Shown: positions 7,609 through 15,125 of the stretch, one piece after another
Layout of the letters: each line of letters opens with the position of its first letter
Numbering within the stretch: position 1 is the stretch's first letter
Assembly (NCBI GenBank): GCA_044238965.1
Contig: JBIICJ010000028.1
Coordinates: 1-21,379 of the forward strand
DNA: 21,379 nt
Source: Micavibrio_B sp044238965
Lineage (GTDB): Bacteria > Pseudomonadota > Alphaproteobacteria > Micavibrionales > Micavibrionaceae
Direction: 5' to 3'
Notes under the pieces: model-generated
Database searches by the model: none
What the model was told of the DNA's origin: nothing
What the model saw: only the letters and a program-made list of their open reading frames with translations
Made by a program: the position numbers and the translations under genes

Positions 7609-9558
7609 ATGTCTGCCGCGGAAACACAACGTCAATCAAATACGACTGCGGCGACTAGCACAACAACCGATTCAAAAACGCCCCTTCTTAATCGCGTCAA
7701 TTTTCCGCATGATTTAAAACAATTCAATGATAATGAATTGCTTATTTTGGCCGATGAATTACGTTTTGAAACCATTGATGCCGTATCAAAAATCGGTGGG
7801 CATTTGGGATCATCGTTGGGCGTGATTGAACTGACCGTTGCTCTTCATGCCGTGTTTGATACACCGCGCGATAAAATTATTTGGGATGTCGGACACCAAG
7901 CCTATCCGCATAAAATTTTAACAGGTCGTCGTGACCGTATTCGCACCATTCGCCAAGGTGGCGGCCTCTCAGGTTTTACCAAACGCAGCGAAAGCGAATA
8001 TGATCCATTTGGCACGGCGCATAGCTCTACGTCTATTTCTGCCGCACTCGGTATGGCAATTGCGCGTGATTTAGCAGGCGGAAATAATCATGCGATTGCC
8101 GTGATTGGTGATGGCGCAATGTCGGCAGGTATGGCGTTCGAAGCCATGAATAATGCCGGCGCGTTAAAATCAAATTTGATTGTGATTTTAAATGACAATG
8201 ATATGTCGATTGCACCGCCCGTCGGTGCGATGTCAAATTATTTAACGCGCATCGTGTCATCACGCCCGTACATGCAAGCACGCGATATCGTCAAACGTGC
8301 GACATCAATTTTACCCGCGCCAATTAAGGACATTGCCCGCCGCGCCGAAGAAACTGCACGCGCCACCATGGGCGGCGGTACATTATTCGAAGAAATGGGT
8401 TTTTATTATATCGGCCCGATTGATGGGCATAATTTAGACTCTCTTCTCACGGTACTGCGCAATGTCCGTGACCGTGAGCAAAAAGGCCCTGTGCTTATTC
8501 ATGTGCGCACGCAAAAGGGTAAGGGATATATGCCTGCTGAAAACGCGCCTGACAAAATGCATGGCGTAACAAAATTTGATGTGGTGACAGGTGCACAATC
8601 AAAACCAAAAACAACCTTGCCAACATTCACCAAAGTATATGCGAATGCCTTAATTACCGAGGCTAAACACGATGATAAAATTGTGGCCATCACTGCCGCC
8701 ATGCCATCGGGCACGGGTTTAGATTTATTTTCACACGAATTCCCGACCCGTACATTTGATGTGGGCATTGCCGAACAACATGCTGTGACATTTGCGGCAG
8801 GCATGGCAACGGAAGGTTACAAACCATTTTGCACCATTTATTCAACATTTTTGCAACGCGCCTATGACCAAGTGGTGCATGATGTAGCCTTACAAAATTT
8901 GCCGGTACGTTTCGCAATGGATCGTGCGGGATTAGTTGGGGCAGATGGTCAAACACATGCGGGATCATTTGATATCGCGTATTTGGGATGCCTGCCTAAT
9001 TTTGTGTTATGCGCGGCGGCGGATGAGGCTGAACTCACACATATGGTACGCACCATGGCAGATTACAATGATGGCCCGATTGCCGTGCGTTACCCGCGCG
9101 GAGAAGGCATGGGCGCGGATATTCCCGCGCGCGGTGAAATTCTTTCGATCGGTAAAGGACGCATTATTTGCGAAGGGAACGACATTGCCATTTTATCATA
9201 CGGTACGCGTTTAAATGAATGTTTATTGGCGCGCGATATGTTGGCGCAAAAAAATATCCTGCCAACAATTGCTGATGCGCGGTTTGCAAAACCATTAGAC
9301 AGAGATTTGATTGATCAATTAATCAAAAACCATAAATTGGTGATCACTATTGAAGAAGGATCAGTTGGCGGATTCGGATCATTGGTGTTGCATTATTTAC
9401 AACAAAGTAATCAATTGAATGGCTCAAGCATAATCAAAACCATGGCATTGCCTGATAAATTTCAAGATCATAACACGCCAATTGAACAATATAACGAGGC
9501 ACAATTAAACGCCGCGCACATTGTCGAAACCATTTTAAATTTTATGAATAAAAAATGA
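7609..9558 (+). CDS. dxs: 1-deoxy-D-xylulose-5-phosphate synthase
   Basis: This thiamine-diphosphate enzyme joins pyruvate and glyceraldehyde 3-phosphate, the entry and main flux-control step of the MEP pathway; DXP also feeds thiamine and pyridoxal synthesis. Its 649 residues contain GGHLGSSLGV (63-72), DVGHQAYPHK (93-102), the diphosphate and Mg2+ motif GDGAMSAG to NDNDMSI (167-201), and GIAEQHAV with catalytic Glu389. After these come TIYSTFLQRAYDQVVHDVALQ, DRAGLVGADGQTHAG and a transketolase C-terminal domain. The first ~22 residues are a Ser/Thr/Ala-rich extra tail, slightly longer than usual; a later start is possible, but no better-supported one was found. Its stop overlaps the start of the next gene (ATGA), coupling it to a HAD hydrolase. 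Confidence 0.97.
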   Translation: MSAAETQRQSNTTAATSTTTDSKTPLLNRVNFPHDLKQFNDNELLILADELRFETIDAVSKIGGHLGSSLGVIELTVALHAVFDTPRDKIIWDVGHQAYPHKILTGRRDRIRTIRQGGGLSGFTKRSESEYDPFGTAHSSTSISAALGMAIARDLAGGNNHAIAVIGDGAMSAGMAFEAMNNAGALKSNLIVILNDNDMSIAPPVGAMSNYLTRIVSSRPYMQARDIVKRATSILPAPIKDIARRAEETARATMGGGTLFEEMGFYYIGPIDGHNLDSLLTVLRNVRDREQKGPVLIHVRTQKGKGYMPAENAPDKMHGVTKFDVVTGAQSKPKTTLPTFTKVYANALITEAKHDDKIVAITAAMPSGTGLDLFSHEFPTRTFDVGIAEQHAVTFAAGMATEGYKPFCTIYSTFLQRAYDQVVHDVALQNLPVRFAMDRAGLVGADGQTHAGSFDIAYLGCLPNFVLCAAADEAELTHMVRTMADYNDGPIAVRYPRGEGMGADIPARGEILSIGKGRIICEGNDIAILSYGTRLNECLLARDMLAQKNILPTIADARFAKPLDRDLIDQLIKNHKLVITIEEGSVGGFGSLVLHYLQQSNQLNGSSIIKTMALPDKFQDHNTPIEQYNEAQLNAAHIVETILNFMNKK

Positions 9559-10292
9559 TACTTCCCAAACCAACCATTATTATTTTTGACATGGATGGTA
9601 CAACAGTACGCCATATTAATCCGCGCATTCTGCATGTTTTGGAAAAAATTGACGATGCCATGTTTTGGTTTAGTGAGAGATTTGGTGCAGGTCGTCCATC
9701 AAAACAAACCCAACAAAATGTAAAAAAGAAAAAACCACGTTTATTGGTTCATCGCGCCCTACACAAAATGCGCCGCAAACAGGTTGAACAAATTGTTGAG
9801 CCCTGCCCTGGTGTTCGTGATGTGTTAAAATTAATTCGCGCTTATGATATTCCAACCGCCATCGTGTCGAACGGGTTGGGCAAAGGATATGGTCACGATA
9901 TTTTACAAAAATTTGATTTAGAAAAATTTTTTAAAGCGCAAATTTTCCGTGAAGATTTCGTACAATCAAAACCAAACCCCGAACCATTATTAAATGCCTT
10001 TAAGGCGATGAATATTGAGCCGAATGAAAATGATGTAATTTGGGTAATCGGTGACCGTAAAAAGGACATTAAGTCCGCTTTAAAATTGGCCGAGATCATT
10101 TCAGCAAAAATTATTCCCATTTCATATGGTATTGAAGCCGCGATTGCCGTGATTAAATACCACCTGCCCGCCGATTATATTTTAACGACCTATCATGATT
10201 TGGAAAATAAGTTGACCACATCAATGGGGTATGAACCATCGACAACCGATATCACCGCAACATCGGATAACACAATCAGCAAAGTTGCATAA
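9555..10292 (+). CDS. HAD-superfamily hydrolase with an unusually basic cap, coupled to dxs
   Basis: A 245-residue haloacid-dehalogenase phosphatase of unknown substrate. Motif I is FDMDGTT (Asp12 nucleophile, Asp14 acid/base), motif II is IVSNG (Ser105), the motif III lysine is in QSKPNPEP (Lys139), and motif IV is GDRKKD (Asp167 and Asp171). All catalytic positions are present. Between motifs I and II the small helical cap (about 20-85) is exceptionally rich in Lys and Arg (GRPSKQ, VKKKKPR, HKMRRKQ), pointing to an anionic or nucleic-acid-like partner. The last ~30 residues are a Thr/Ser-rich tail. The ATG overlaps the dxs stop by 4 bases, so it is the last gene of xseB-ispA-dxs. Phosphoglycolate-phosphatase-like annotation would be a guess; a link to isoprenoid metabolism is inferred from coupling only. 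Confidence 0.88.
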   Translation: MILPKPTIIIFDMDGTTVRHINPRILHVLEKIDDAMFWFSERFGAGRPSKQTQQNVKKKKPRLLVHRALHKMRRKQVEQIVEPCPGVRDVLKLIRAYDIPTAIVSNGLGKGYGHDILQKFDLEKFFKAQIFREDFVQSKPNPEPLLNAFKAMNIEPNENDVIWVIGDRKKDIKSALKLAEIISAKIIPISYGIEAAIAVIKYHLPADYILTTYHDLENKLTTSMGYEPSTTDITATSDNTISKVA

Positions 10293-10299
10293 TCAAAAA

Positions 10300-11244
10300 T
10301 TAAACGCTTAATGAATCTGCTTCAGGTAATTCGGCAAGACGTGATTCAATATCGTCTAAATACGGCAACGAATCTTGTGCGCCTGCCTTTAAACATGCCA
10401 AACTTCCCGCAACCGACGCGCGGCGCATCGCCTCTGGCAATGGCATATCGACATGCAGGCATGCCGCAATTGTACCGCAGTAAGCATCACCTGCGCCCGT
10501 TGTATCAACCACATCTTTTTGATCCATTGGTAAAATAGAAACGCCCCATCCCTTACCATCAGGGCCGATCGCGATCGATCCCTTGCGGCCGAGTGTGATA
10601 ATACAAATCATATTACCCTCGATGGCCAGAGCCTTTGCTAATTTCAGCGCGTTATTTTCAACAGCCAAATTTAATTTGGTAGCCATTTGGCGCGCTTCGA
10701 TACTATTCACAATCAAAATATCAATATGCCCGATGGCTTTTTTCGGAATCATAATCGCAGGCGCGAGATTTAAAATTGTTTTGACGCCTTGATTATGCGC
10801 GCGTTCGAGCAACGCTACTGTTTGATCAACGGGTAATTCCATTTGCATGAGCAACGTATTTTGTGGAATTAAAATTTCATCAGGTACTTGGTCATGATTA
10901 ACTTCGACATTCGCACCCGAGAGAACAATAATTTGATTTTCACCCGATGGATTGCGCATGATAACGGCGGTACCTGTCGGCAAATCATCTGATTTTCCCA
11001 CGCCCGATACCATAACGCCATCACGTTTTAATGATTCCGTGATTGTTTTGCCGTAATTATCATGGCCAACTTTCCCCACCAACGCGACCTTCGCGCCAGC
11101 ACGAGCAACGGCAAGCGCTTGGTTTGCACCCTTCCCGCCTGGGAATAATTCATATTCCGTTGATAAAATTGTTTCACCAGGCTCAGGCAGATGCGGCAAG
11201 CCAATTGACATATCCATATTTAAGGAACCAAAGACAATGATCAT
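10300..11244 (-). CDS. rbsK: Ribokinase-type PfkB carbohydrate kinase
   Basis: A 314-residue PfkB-family sugar kinase that most resembles ribokinase, which makes ribose 5-phosphate from ribose and ATP. The N-terminal GSLNMDMS (6-13) and GGKGANQA (36-43) match the sugar-binding and lid signature. LNLAPA (159-164), VNSIEA (a variant of the usual VNxxE, 179-184) and DTTGAGDAYCG (247-257, catalytic base Asp253) complete the active site. The C-terminal AGSLACLKAGAQDSLP corresponds to the monovalent-cation and adenine region. No ribose transporter or regulator accompanies it, so nucleoside salvage could be the source of ribose. It is convergent with the HAD gene (7-bp gap) and divergent from the zinc-ribbon-like gene. 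Specificity for ribose over other pentoses or a nucleoside is inferred. Confidence 0.85.
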   Translation of the reverse strand: MIIVFGSLNMDMSIGLPHLPEPGETILSTEYELFPGGKGANQALAVARAGAKVALVGKVGHDNYGKTITESLKRDGVMVSGVGKSDDLPTGTAVIMRNPSGENQIIVLSGANVEVNHDQVPDEILIPQNTLLMQMELPVDQTVALLERAHNQGVKTILNLAPAIMIPKKAIGHIDILIVNSIEARQMATKLNLAVENNALKLAKALAIEGNMICIITLGRKGSIAIGPDGKGWGVSILPMDQKDVVDTTGAGDAYCGTIAACLHVDMPLPEAMRRASVAGSLACLKAGAQDSLPYLDDIESRLAELPEADSLSV

Positions 11245-11266
11245 AAGAATCTTTATACCATAACCA

Positions 11267-11294
11267 TTGAAATTATCTATCCCTCCTATAGATT
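11267..11294 (+). promoter_or_regulatory. Possible sigma-70-type promoter of the zinc-ribbon-like gene
   Basis: TTGAAA (11267-11272, 5 of 6 consensus) and TAGATT (11289-11294, 4 of 6) are separated by 16 bp and lie 26 bp before the next start codon. The same 76-bp gap must also hold the ribokinase promoter on the other strand. An overlapping TATAGA at 11287 is an alternative -10, but its spacer would be only 14 bp. Confidence 0.3.
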
Positions 11295-11320
11295 AAAGGC
11301 ACAAAAGAAAGGACTAAAAA

Positions 11321-11683
11321 ATGCCCTTATTAACTTCCCCCATAGACGGGTCTCCGATGAGACAGATTCAACGCTACGGTATTGAGATTGACGTATGCCC
11401 AACAACAGGCGGTGTTTGGTTGGACAAAGGAGAATTAGAAAAATTGCTGGCCATTGTGCGCGAAGCCGTTGAAGATGAGGATCGTCACGAACAACAATAT
11501 CGCCAACAACCACAACAACAACCACAGGTTCATGTACAACAAATGCCTCCACAGCAAGTTGTGTATCAACAACAACAGCCCTATGCCAAACCATACAAAC
11601 ATTATGATGACGATGATGATTACAAATATCGTTCAGGATATAAAAAGAGTAAATTAAAAACGATTTTAGATATCTTTGATTAG
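11321..11683 (+). CDS. TFIIB-type zinc-ribbon family protein lacking most zinc ligands, Gln-rich linker
   Basis: The 120-residue product aligns by eye with bacterial zf-TFIIB proteins. Those normally read CPxC at the start, then an ID-x-CPxCGGVWLDxGELEKL core. Here the core is IEIDVCPTTGGVWLDKGELEKLL (about 21-43), but the second cysteine is Thr and the first pair is replaced by SPIDGS. Only one cysteine remains, so classical zinc binding is not expected. A charged helix follows. Then comes a Gln/Pro-rich low-complexity stretch (about 57-86), an acidic run YDDDDDY, and a basic C-terminal segment (YKKSKLKTILDIF) that could be a short amphipathic helix. AAAGGA sits 7 bases upstream of the ATG, and a strong terminator follows, so it is probably transcribed alone. 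Function unknown; a protein- or membrane-contact role is a guess. Confidence 0.85.
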   Translation: MPLLTSPIDGSPMRQIQRYGIEIDVCPTTGGVWLDKGELEKLLAIVREAVEDEDRHEQQYRQQPQQQPQVHVQQMPPQQVVYQQQQPYAKPYKHYDDDDDYKYRSGYKKSKLKTILDIFD

Positions 11684-11700
11684 ATAAAAATTTAATTCTG

Positions 11701-11728
11701 AAACGCCACCCCCAAAGTGGCGTTTTTT
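11701..11728 (+). terminator. Rho-independent terminator after the zinc-ribbon-like gene
   Basis: AAACGCCAC (11701-11709) pairs fully with GTGGCGTTT (11717-11725) around the 7-base loop CCCCAAA, followed by a T run to 11728. It begins 18 bp after the stop codon. On the opposite strand the T tract is short, so it mainly stops plus-strand transcripts before they enter the convergent TetR gene. It is the only convincing intrinsic terminator in the window. Confidence 0.9.
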
Positions 11729-11733
11729 AATGT

Positions 11734-12312
11734 TCAAAGATTGTAATTTTTGGCGAAATCATCAACGCGCCCCAATAATTTATCCAATGTTGCCATGGTT
11801 TTTGATAAATCATTTGTGTCATCATCTATCCATGTACGCAATGTCCATGCATACACGCCAATCAAACCCGCAACGCGTAATGCACCGCGAATACCGTCAG
11901 TTTCAATTCCTGCCAATTCTAACATCCGCGCCATGGATAACCCTAAATGCGGCATCGAAATAACCATTTGTTTAGGATCAGATTTCATAGAATTTAAAAT
12001 GGATAAAATCGCCGCGCGGTCTTGGTTCGCGCGATCAAACCGCTCCATCACAATATCAAATAATCGTTCACGATGTGGTGTTTCAGGATGAAAGGATAAA
12101 AATTGTTCCATCACATGACGGTCAAGCCTGCGCCCATAGAAAACCAAAATATCGGTTTTATCATCAAATAGATCATAAAAATCAGCCATTGATATGACGG
12201 CATCCGCGCAAATATCGCGTACCGAAACTTGCCCCCACCCCTGTGTGGTGGCGAGTTGCAATGTTGTGGTTAAAACATGTTCACGACGGTCAATAAAGCC
12301 TTTATCCTGCAT
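11734..12312 (-). CDS. TetR/AcrR-family transcriptional regulator
   Basis: A 192-residue one-component regulator. The N-terminal helix-turn-helix domain (about 8-60) reads VSVRDICADAVISMADFYDLFDDKTDIL, which matches the TetR pattern TxxxIAxxAGVSxGTxYxHFxSKxxL, with two unusual Asp residues near the recognition helix end. The rest is a helical ligand and dimer domain ending in WIDDDTNDLSKTMATLDKLLGR, a tail seen in a subset of alphaproteobacterial TetR proteins. A TTG at 12348 would lengthen it by 12 residues into the divergent gene's leader. The ATG at 12312 gives a standard TetR N-terminus and was preferred, though neither has a good ribosome binding site. It is divergent from the adenosine-kinase-like gene across 63 bp, so that gene is the natural candidate target. 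The ligand is unknown. Confidence 0.87.
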   Translation of the reverse strand: MQDKGFIDRREHVLTTTLQLATTQGWGQVSVRDICADAVISMADFYDLFDDKTDILVFYGRRLDRHVMEQFLSFHPETPHRERLFDIVMERFDRANQDRAAILSILNSMKSDPKQMVISMPHLGLSMARMLELAGIETDGIRGALRVAGLIGVYAWTLRTWIDDDTNDLSKTMATLDKLLGRVDDFAKNYNL

Positions 12313-12375
12313 AATAAATAGTCTATTTTCTTGAGGAGTTTGATACAAGCGCTATTTTATAAAAAGGCAACTAAA

Positions 12376-13371
12376 GTGACTACAAAATTTCAATTAACCG
12401 CCATCGGCAATGCCATTGTTGATATTTTGGCAAACACCGATGAAGAATTTTTGATGGCGCAAGCCGCATGCGGTATGAACCGCGCATCCATGACATTGAT
12501 CGATGAAAGCCGTGCGCGGGAATTATATCCCCTGATGAATAAACCTATTGAAATGTCGGGCGGATCTGCTGCCAACACTATGGCCTGTTTTGCCGCTTTG
12601 GGCGGGCAAGGCGCGTATATTGGCAAAGTGTCGAATGATCGTTTTGGAAAAATTTTTGCAACTGATATGATCAAAAGTAATATTCATTATGATACACCCG
12701 CCTTAGAACATGGCCCCCTCACCGCGCAATGTTTAATTTTTGTGGAACCAAACGGTAACCGCACTATGAATACATTTTTGGGCGCATCTGTTTTATTTAA
12801 CGAAAATGATGTCAACGAAGATGTGATTGCACATTCAGAAATCGTTTATTTAGAAGGTTATTTATTCGACAAAGAAGAAGCCAAAAAAGCATTTTTAAAA
12901 GCGGCAGCCCTTACCCATAAGCATAACCGTAAATTATCATTAACATTGTCAGATACATTTTGTGTGCAGCGCCACCGTGATGATTTTTTAAATTTAATTG
13001 AACATCACGTCGATATTTTATTTGCCAATCATTTTGAATTACTGGAACTTTATCAAACTAATGATTTAAATGAAGCCATGGAAAAATTGCGCGCGCACTG
13101 TGATATCGCTGTTGTAACGCAAGGCGATAAAGGATCAACAATTCTAACCAAAGATGCGCGTATTGATATCAATGCCTTCCCCGTTGCTAAAGTGGTTGAT
13201 ACTACTGGCGCGGGCGATGCTTATGCTGCAGGGTTTTTATATGGCCTCACTCATGGTTATGATTTAACAGCGTGTGGTAATTTAGGATCACGAACCGCCG
13301 CCGAAATTATTTCACATATGGGCCCGCGTCCCCAACGAAGCTTTGATGATTTTAAAATGCATGCGGCATAA
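12376..13371 (+). CDS. PfkB-family nucleoside/sugar kinase, adenosine kinase-like
   Basis: A 331-residue ribokinase-fold kinase of the type generally annotated as adenosine kinase in alphaproteobacteria. That would salvage adenosine to AMP, but substrates for this group are often unproven. Motifs are IGNAIVDILA (10-19), SGGSAANTMACFAALGG (61-77), LSDTFCVQRHR (191-201), ANHFELL (217-223) and VVDTTGAGDAYAAGF (273-287, catalytic Asp281). A TTG start at 12331 would add 15 residues. The GTG at 12376 was chosen because it yields MTTKFQLTAIGNAIVD, matching family N-termini, and AAAAGG lies 8 bases upstream. The 3' end overlaps the solute-binding-protein gene by 11 bp. It is divergent from a TetR regulator. 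With the ribokinase 1.1 kb away, two PfkB kinases sit close together. Confidence 0.88.
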   Translation: MTTKFQLTAIGNAIVDILANTDEEFLMAQAACGMNRASMTLIDESRARELYPLMNKPIEMSGGSAANTMACFAALGGQGAYIGKVSNDRFGKIFATDMIKSNIHYDTPALEHGPLTAQCLIFVEPNGNRTMNTFLGASVLFNENDVNEDVIAHSEIVYLEGYLFDKEEAKKAFLKAAALTHKHNRKLSLTLSDTFCVQRHRDDFLNLIEHHVDILFANHFELLELYQTNDLNEAMEKLRAHCDIAVVTQGDKGSTILTKDARIDINAFPVAKVVDTTGAGDAYAAGFLYGLTHGYDLTACGNLGSRTAAEIISHMGPRPQRSFDDFKMHAA

Positions 13372-15082
13372 ATTAAAAATATTTATTATATTTCTTCTTC
13401 TCGCATTGCCTATCACAGCGCAGGCAAATGATTTTGGCATTGCCATGCATGGTGCGCCTTTATTATCTTATGGTGATCATTTTTCTTATGCGAATATAAA
13501 TGCGCCACAAGGCGGCACATTAAAACAAGGTTATGTTGGCACGTTCGATACGATCAACCCCTTTACCATTAAGGGCAAAGCCGCGCAGGGTTTAAATTTT
13601 TTCTATGATCGTTTAACCATTCGGTCATGGGATGAGCCATTTACATTATACCCCTTGATTGCTGAGAAAATTTCAACGCCTGCCGACCGATCATCCATCA
13701 CATTTACGATTGATAAACGTGCAAAATTTAATGATCGATCGCCCATCACCGCCCATGATGTGGCCTTTAGCTTTGAAATATTACGCGACAAAGGTCGCCC
13801 CAATATGCGCCAAGTCTATAAAATGGTGACAAAATATGATGTCATTGATGACCATACCATTACATTTCATTTAGGCGCCGATCGCACGCGCGAAAGCGTG
13901 ATGATTATCGCGATGATGCCTGTTTTATCCAAAACATATTGGTCGAAACATAATTTTGATACGACAACTTTTGATATTCCTGTATCTAATGGCGCTTATA
14001 AAATAAAATCAATTGATGCGGGACGACGCATTGTTTTCGAAAAAAACAAAAATTATTGGGCAAAAGATTTATCTCATTTGCGCGGATTATATAATTTTGA
14101 TCAGATTAGTTTTGATTATTTCCGCGATGATGGTGTCGCATTCGAAGCCTTTAAATCAGGCGATATTGATATTCGCACCGAAATTGACCCCGCTAAATGG
14201 CAAACATCATACAAAGGTTTGCGCATTGATAGCGGGCAAATTCAAAAACATATCATCCCCCATAAGCGCACCGAACGTATGTGGGGTTTTATTTTTAATA
14301 TGCGCCGCGCGCCGTTTGAAAACGCAAATGTTCGCAAGGCATTGTCTCTTGCGATTGATCGCCCATGGATTAATAAAAATCTATTTCACAATCAGTATAA
14401 ATTGACCAACAGCTTCTTTGCTAATTCTGACCTTAGCTTTGTGCAATCGGATATCCCCGAACGTGATTTACGCGTGAAGTTAAAGGAAGCCGACAACCTT
14501 TTAAAACAAGCAGGATGGGTGATTGAAAACGGAAAACGTATCAATAAAACCACACGCCAACCACTTACGTTTGAAATTTTGATCGGATCACCTGACGATG
14601 AAAAAATTGCCCTTGCCTATAAACGCACATTGATACGTTTGGGTGTTGATGTGCGATTGCGCAGTTTAGATTCGACATCATTCCGTGATCGGTTGATGCG
14701 TTATGATTACGACATGGTTTTATATTTCTGGCAAAACAGCCTGTCACCTGGAACCGAGCAAGCGTTAAATTGGGGATGCAAAGCCGCCGCCGAAGATGGT
14801 CGTTTTAATTATGCTGGTATTTGCACAAAAGAAATTGACAACATTGTTTATAAACTTCCCGACATTGCTACGCGTGAGGGGTTGGTGGCATCTACCCGCG
14901 CACTCGATAAATTATTGATTGATTCAAATATTACCATTCCATTATTCCATGCGGGGGTTGATCGTATTGCCGCCGATAAACGAATCGGCATCCCCGCCAC
15001 CCCCGCCCTTTATGGCACGGTTTTCGAGGCCTTGTGGGACAAAGATCAGACAAAAAATACAGTAAATAAAGCGCCGAAATGA
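13361..15082 (+). CDS. YejA-like periplasmic oligopeptide-binding protein (SBP family 5)
   Basis: A 573-residue ABC-transporter substrate-binding protein. A typical Sec signal peptide (MRHKLKIFIIFLLLALPITAQA, cleavage after about 22) precedes AMHGAPLLSYGDHFSYANINAPQGG, the usual YejA opening. Then come the SBP_bac_5 blocks TFDTINPF, DRLTIRSWDEPFTLYPLIAEK, NDRSPITAHDVAFSFE, VSNGAYKI, RAPFENANVRKALSLAIDR and DYDMVLYFWQNSLSPGTEQ. YejA-type proteins bind oligopeptides or microcin C-like peptides, sometimes murein peptides. No permease or ATPase gene lies in the window, so the transporter must be encoded elsewhere. ATG 13361 was chosen over ATG 13343 because the longer form puts six extra residues before a complete signal peptide. 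It overlaps the kinase gene by 11 bp. Confidence 0.9.
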   Translation: MRHKLKIFIIFLLLALPITAQANDFGIAMHGAPLLSYGDHFSYANINAPQGGTLKQGYVGTFDTINPFTIKGKAAQGLNFFYDRLTIRSWDEPFTLYPLIAEKISTPADRSSITFTIDKRAKFNDRSPITAHDVAFSFEILRDKGRPNMRQVYKMVTKYDVIDDHTITFHLGADRTRESVMIIAMMPVLSKTYWSKHNFDTTTFDIPVSNGAYKIKSIDAGRRIVFEKNKNYWAKDLSHLRGLYNFDQISFDYFRDDGVAFEAFKSGDIDIRTEIDPAKWQTSYKGLRIDSGQIQKHIIPHKRTERMWGFIFNMRRAPFENANVRKALSLAIDRPWINKNLFHNQYKLTNSFFANSDLSFVQSDIPERDLRVKLKEADNLLKQAGWVIENGKRINKTTRQPLTFEILIGSPDDEKIALAYKRTLIRLGVDVRLRSLDSTSFRDRLMRYDYDMVLYFWQNSLSPGTEQALNWGCKAAAEDGRFNYAGICTKEIDNIVYKLPDIATREGLVASTRALDKLLIDSNITIPLFHAGVDRIAADKRIGIPATPALYGTVFEALWDKDQTKNTVNKAPK

Positions 15083-15125
15083 AAAGACATTGAGTCTAAT
15101 GATTATTTTTGATAGTTTAATGCCC

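Noticed and set aside
11500..11580. CAA/CAACAA repeats as a microsatellite or CRISPR-like array
   Set aside because: They encode the Gln-rich linker of the zinc-ribbon-like protein. The units are short and irregular, with no spacers.
11286..11594. A 102-codon antisense frame opposite the zinc-ribbon-like gene
   Set aside because: Its Val-rich composition is the mirror of the CAA/CAG codons, and it has no ribosome binding site or family features.
12313..12348. Longer TetR protein from a TTG at 12348
   Set aside because: It would add 12 residues not typical of the family and reach into the divergent leader. The ATG at 12312 gives a standard TetR N-terminus.
12331..12375. TTG start at 12331 for the adenosine-kinase-like gene, and resemblance of GAGGAGTTTGAT to the 5' end of 16S rRNA
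   Set aside because: The GTG at 12376 has a ribosome binding site and gives the family N-terminus. The rRNA-like match is only about a dozen bases and is not followed by rRNA sequence.
13343..13360. Earlier ATG for the peptide-binding protein
   Set aside because: It would place six extra residues before an already complete signal peptide. The ATG at 13361 gives a standard one.
15090..15125. TTG start for the second lipoprotein
   Set aside because: It adds a hydrophobic stretch before the MMNKTALLL signal peptide, which is complete on its own.
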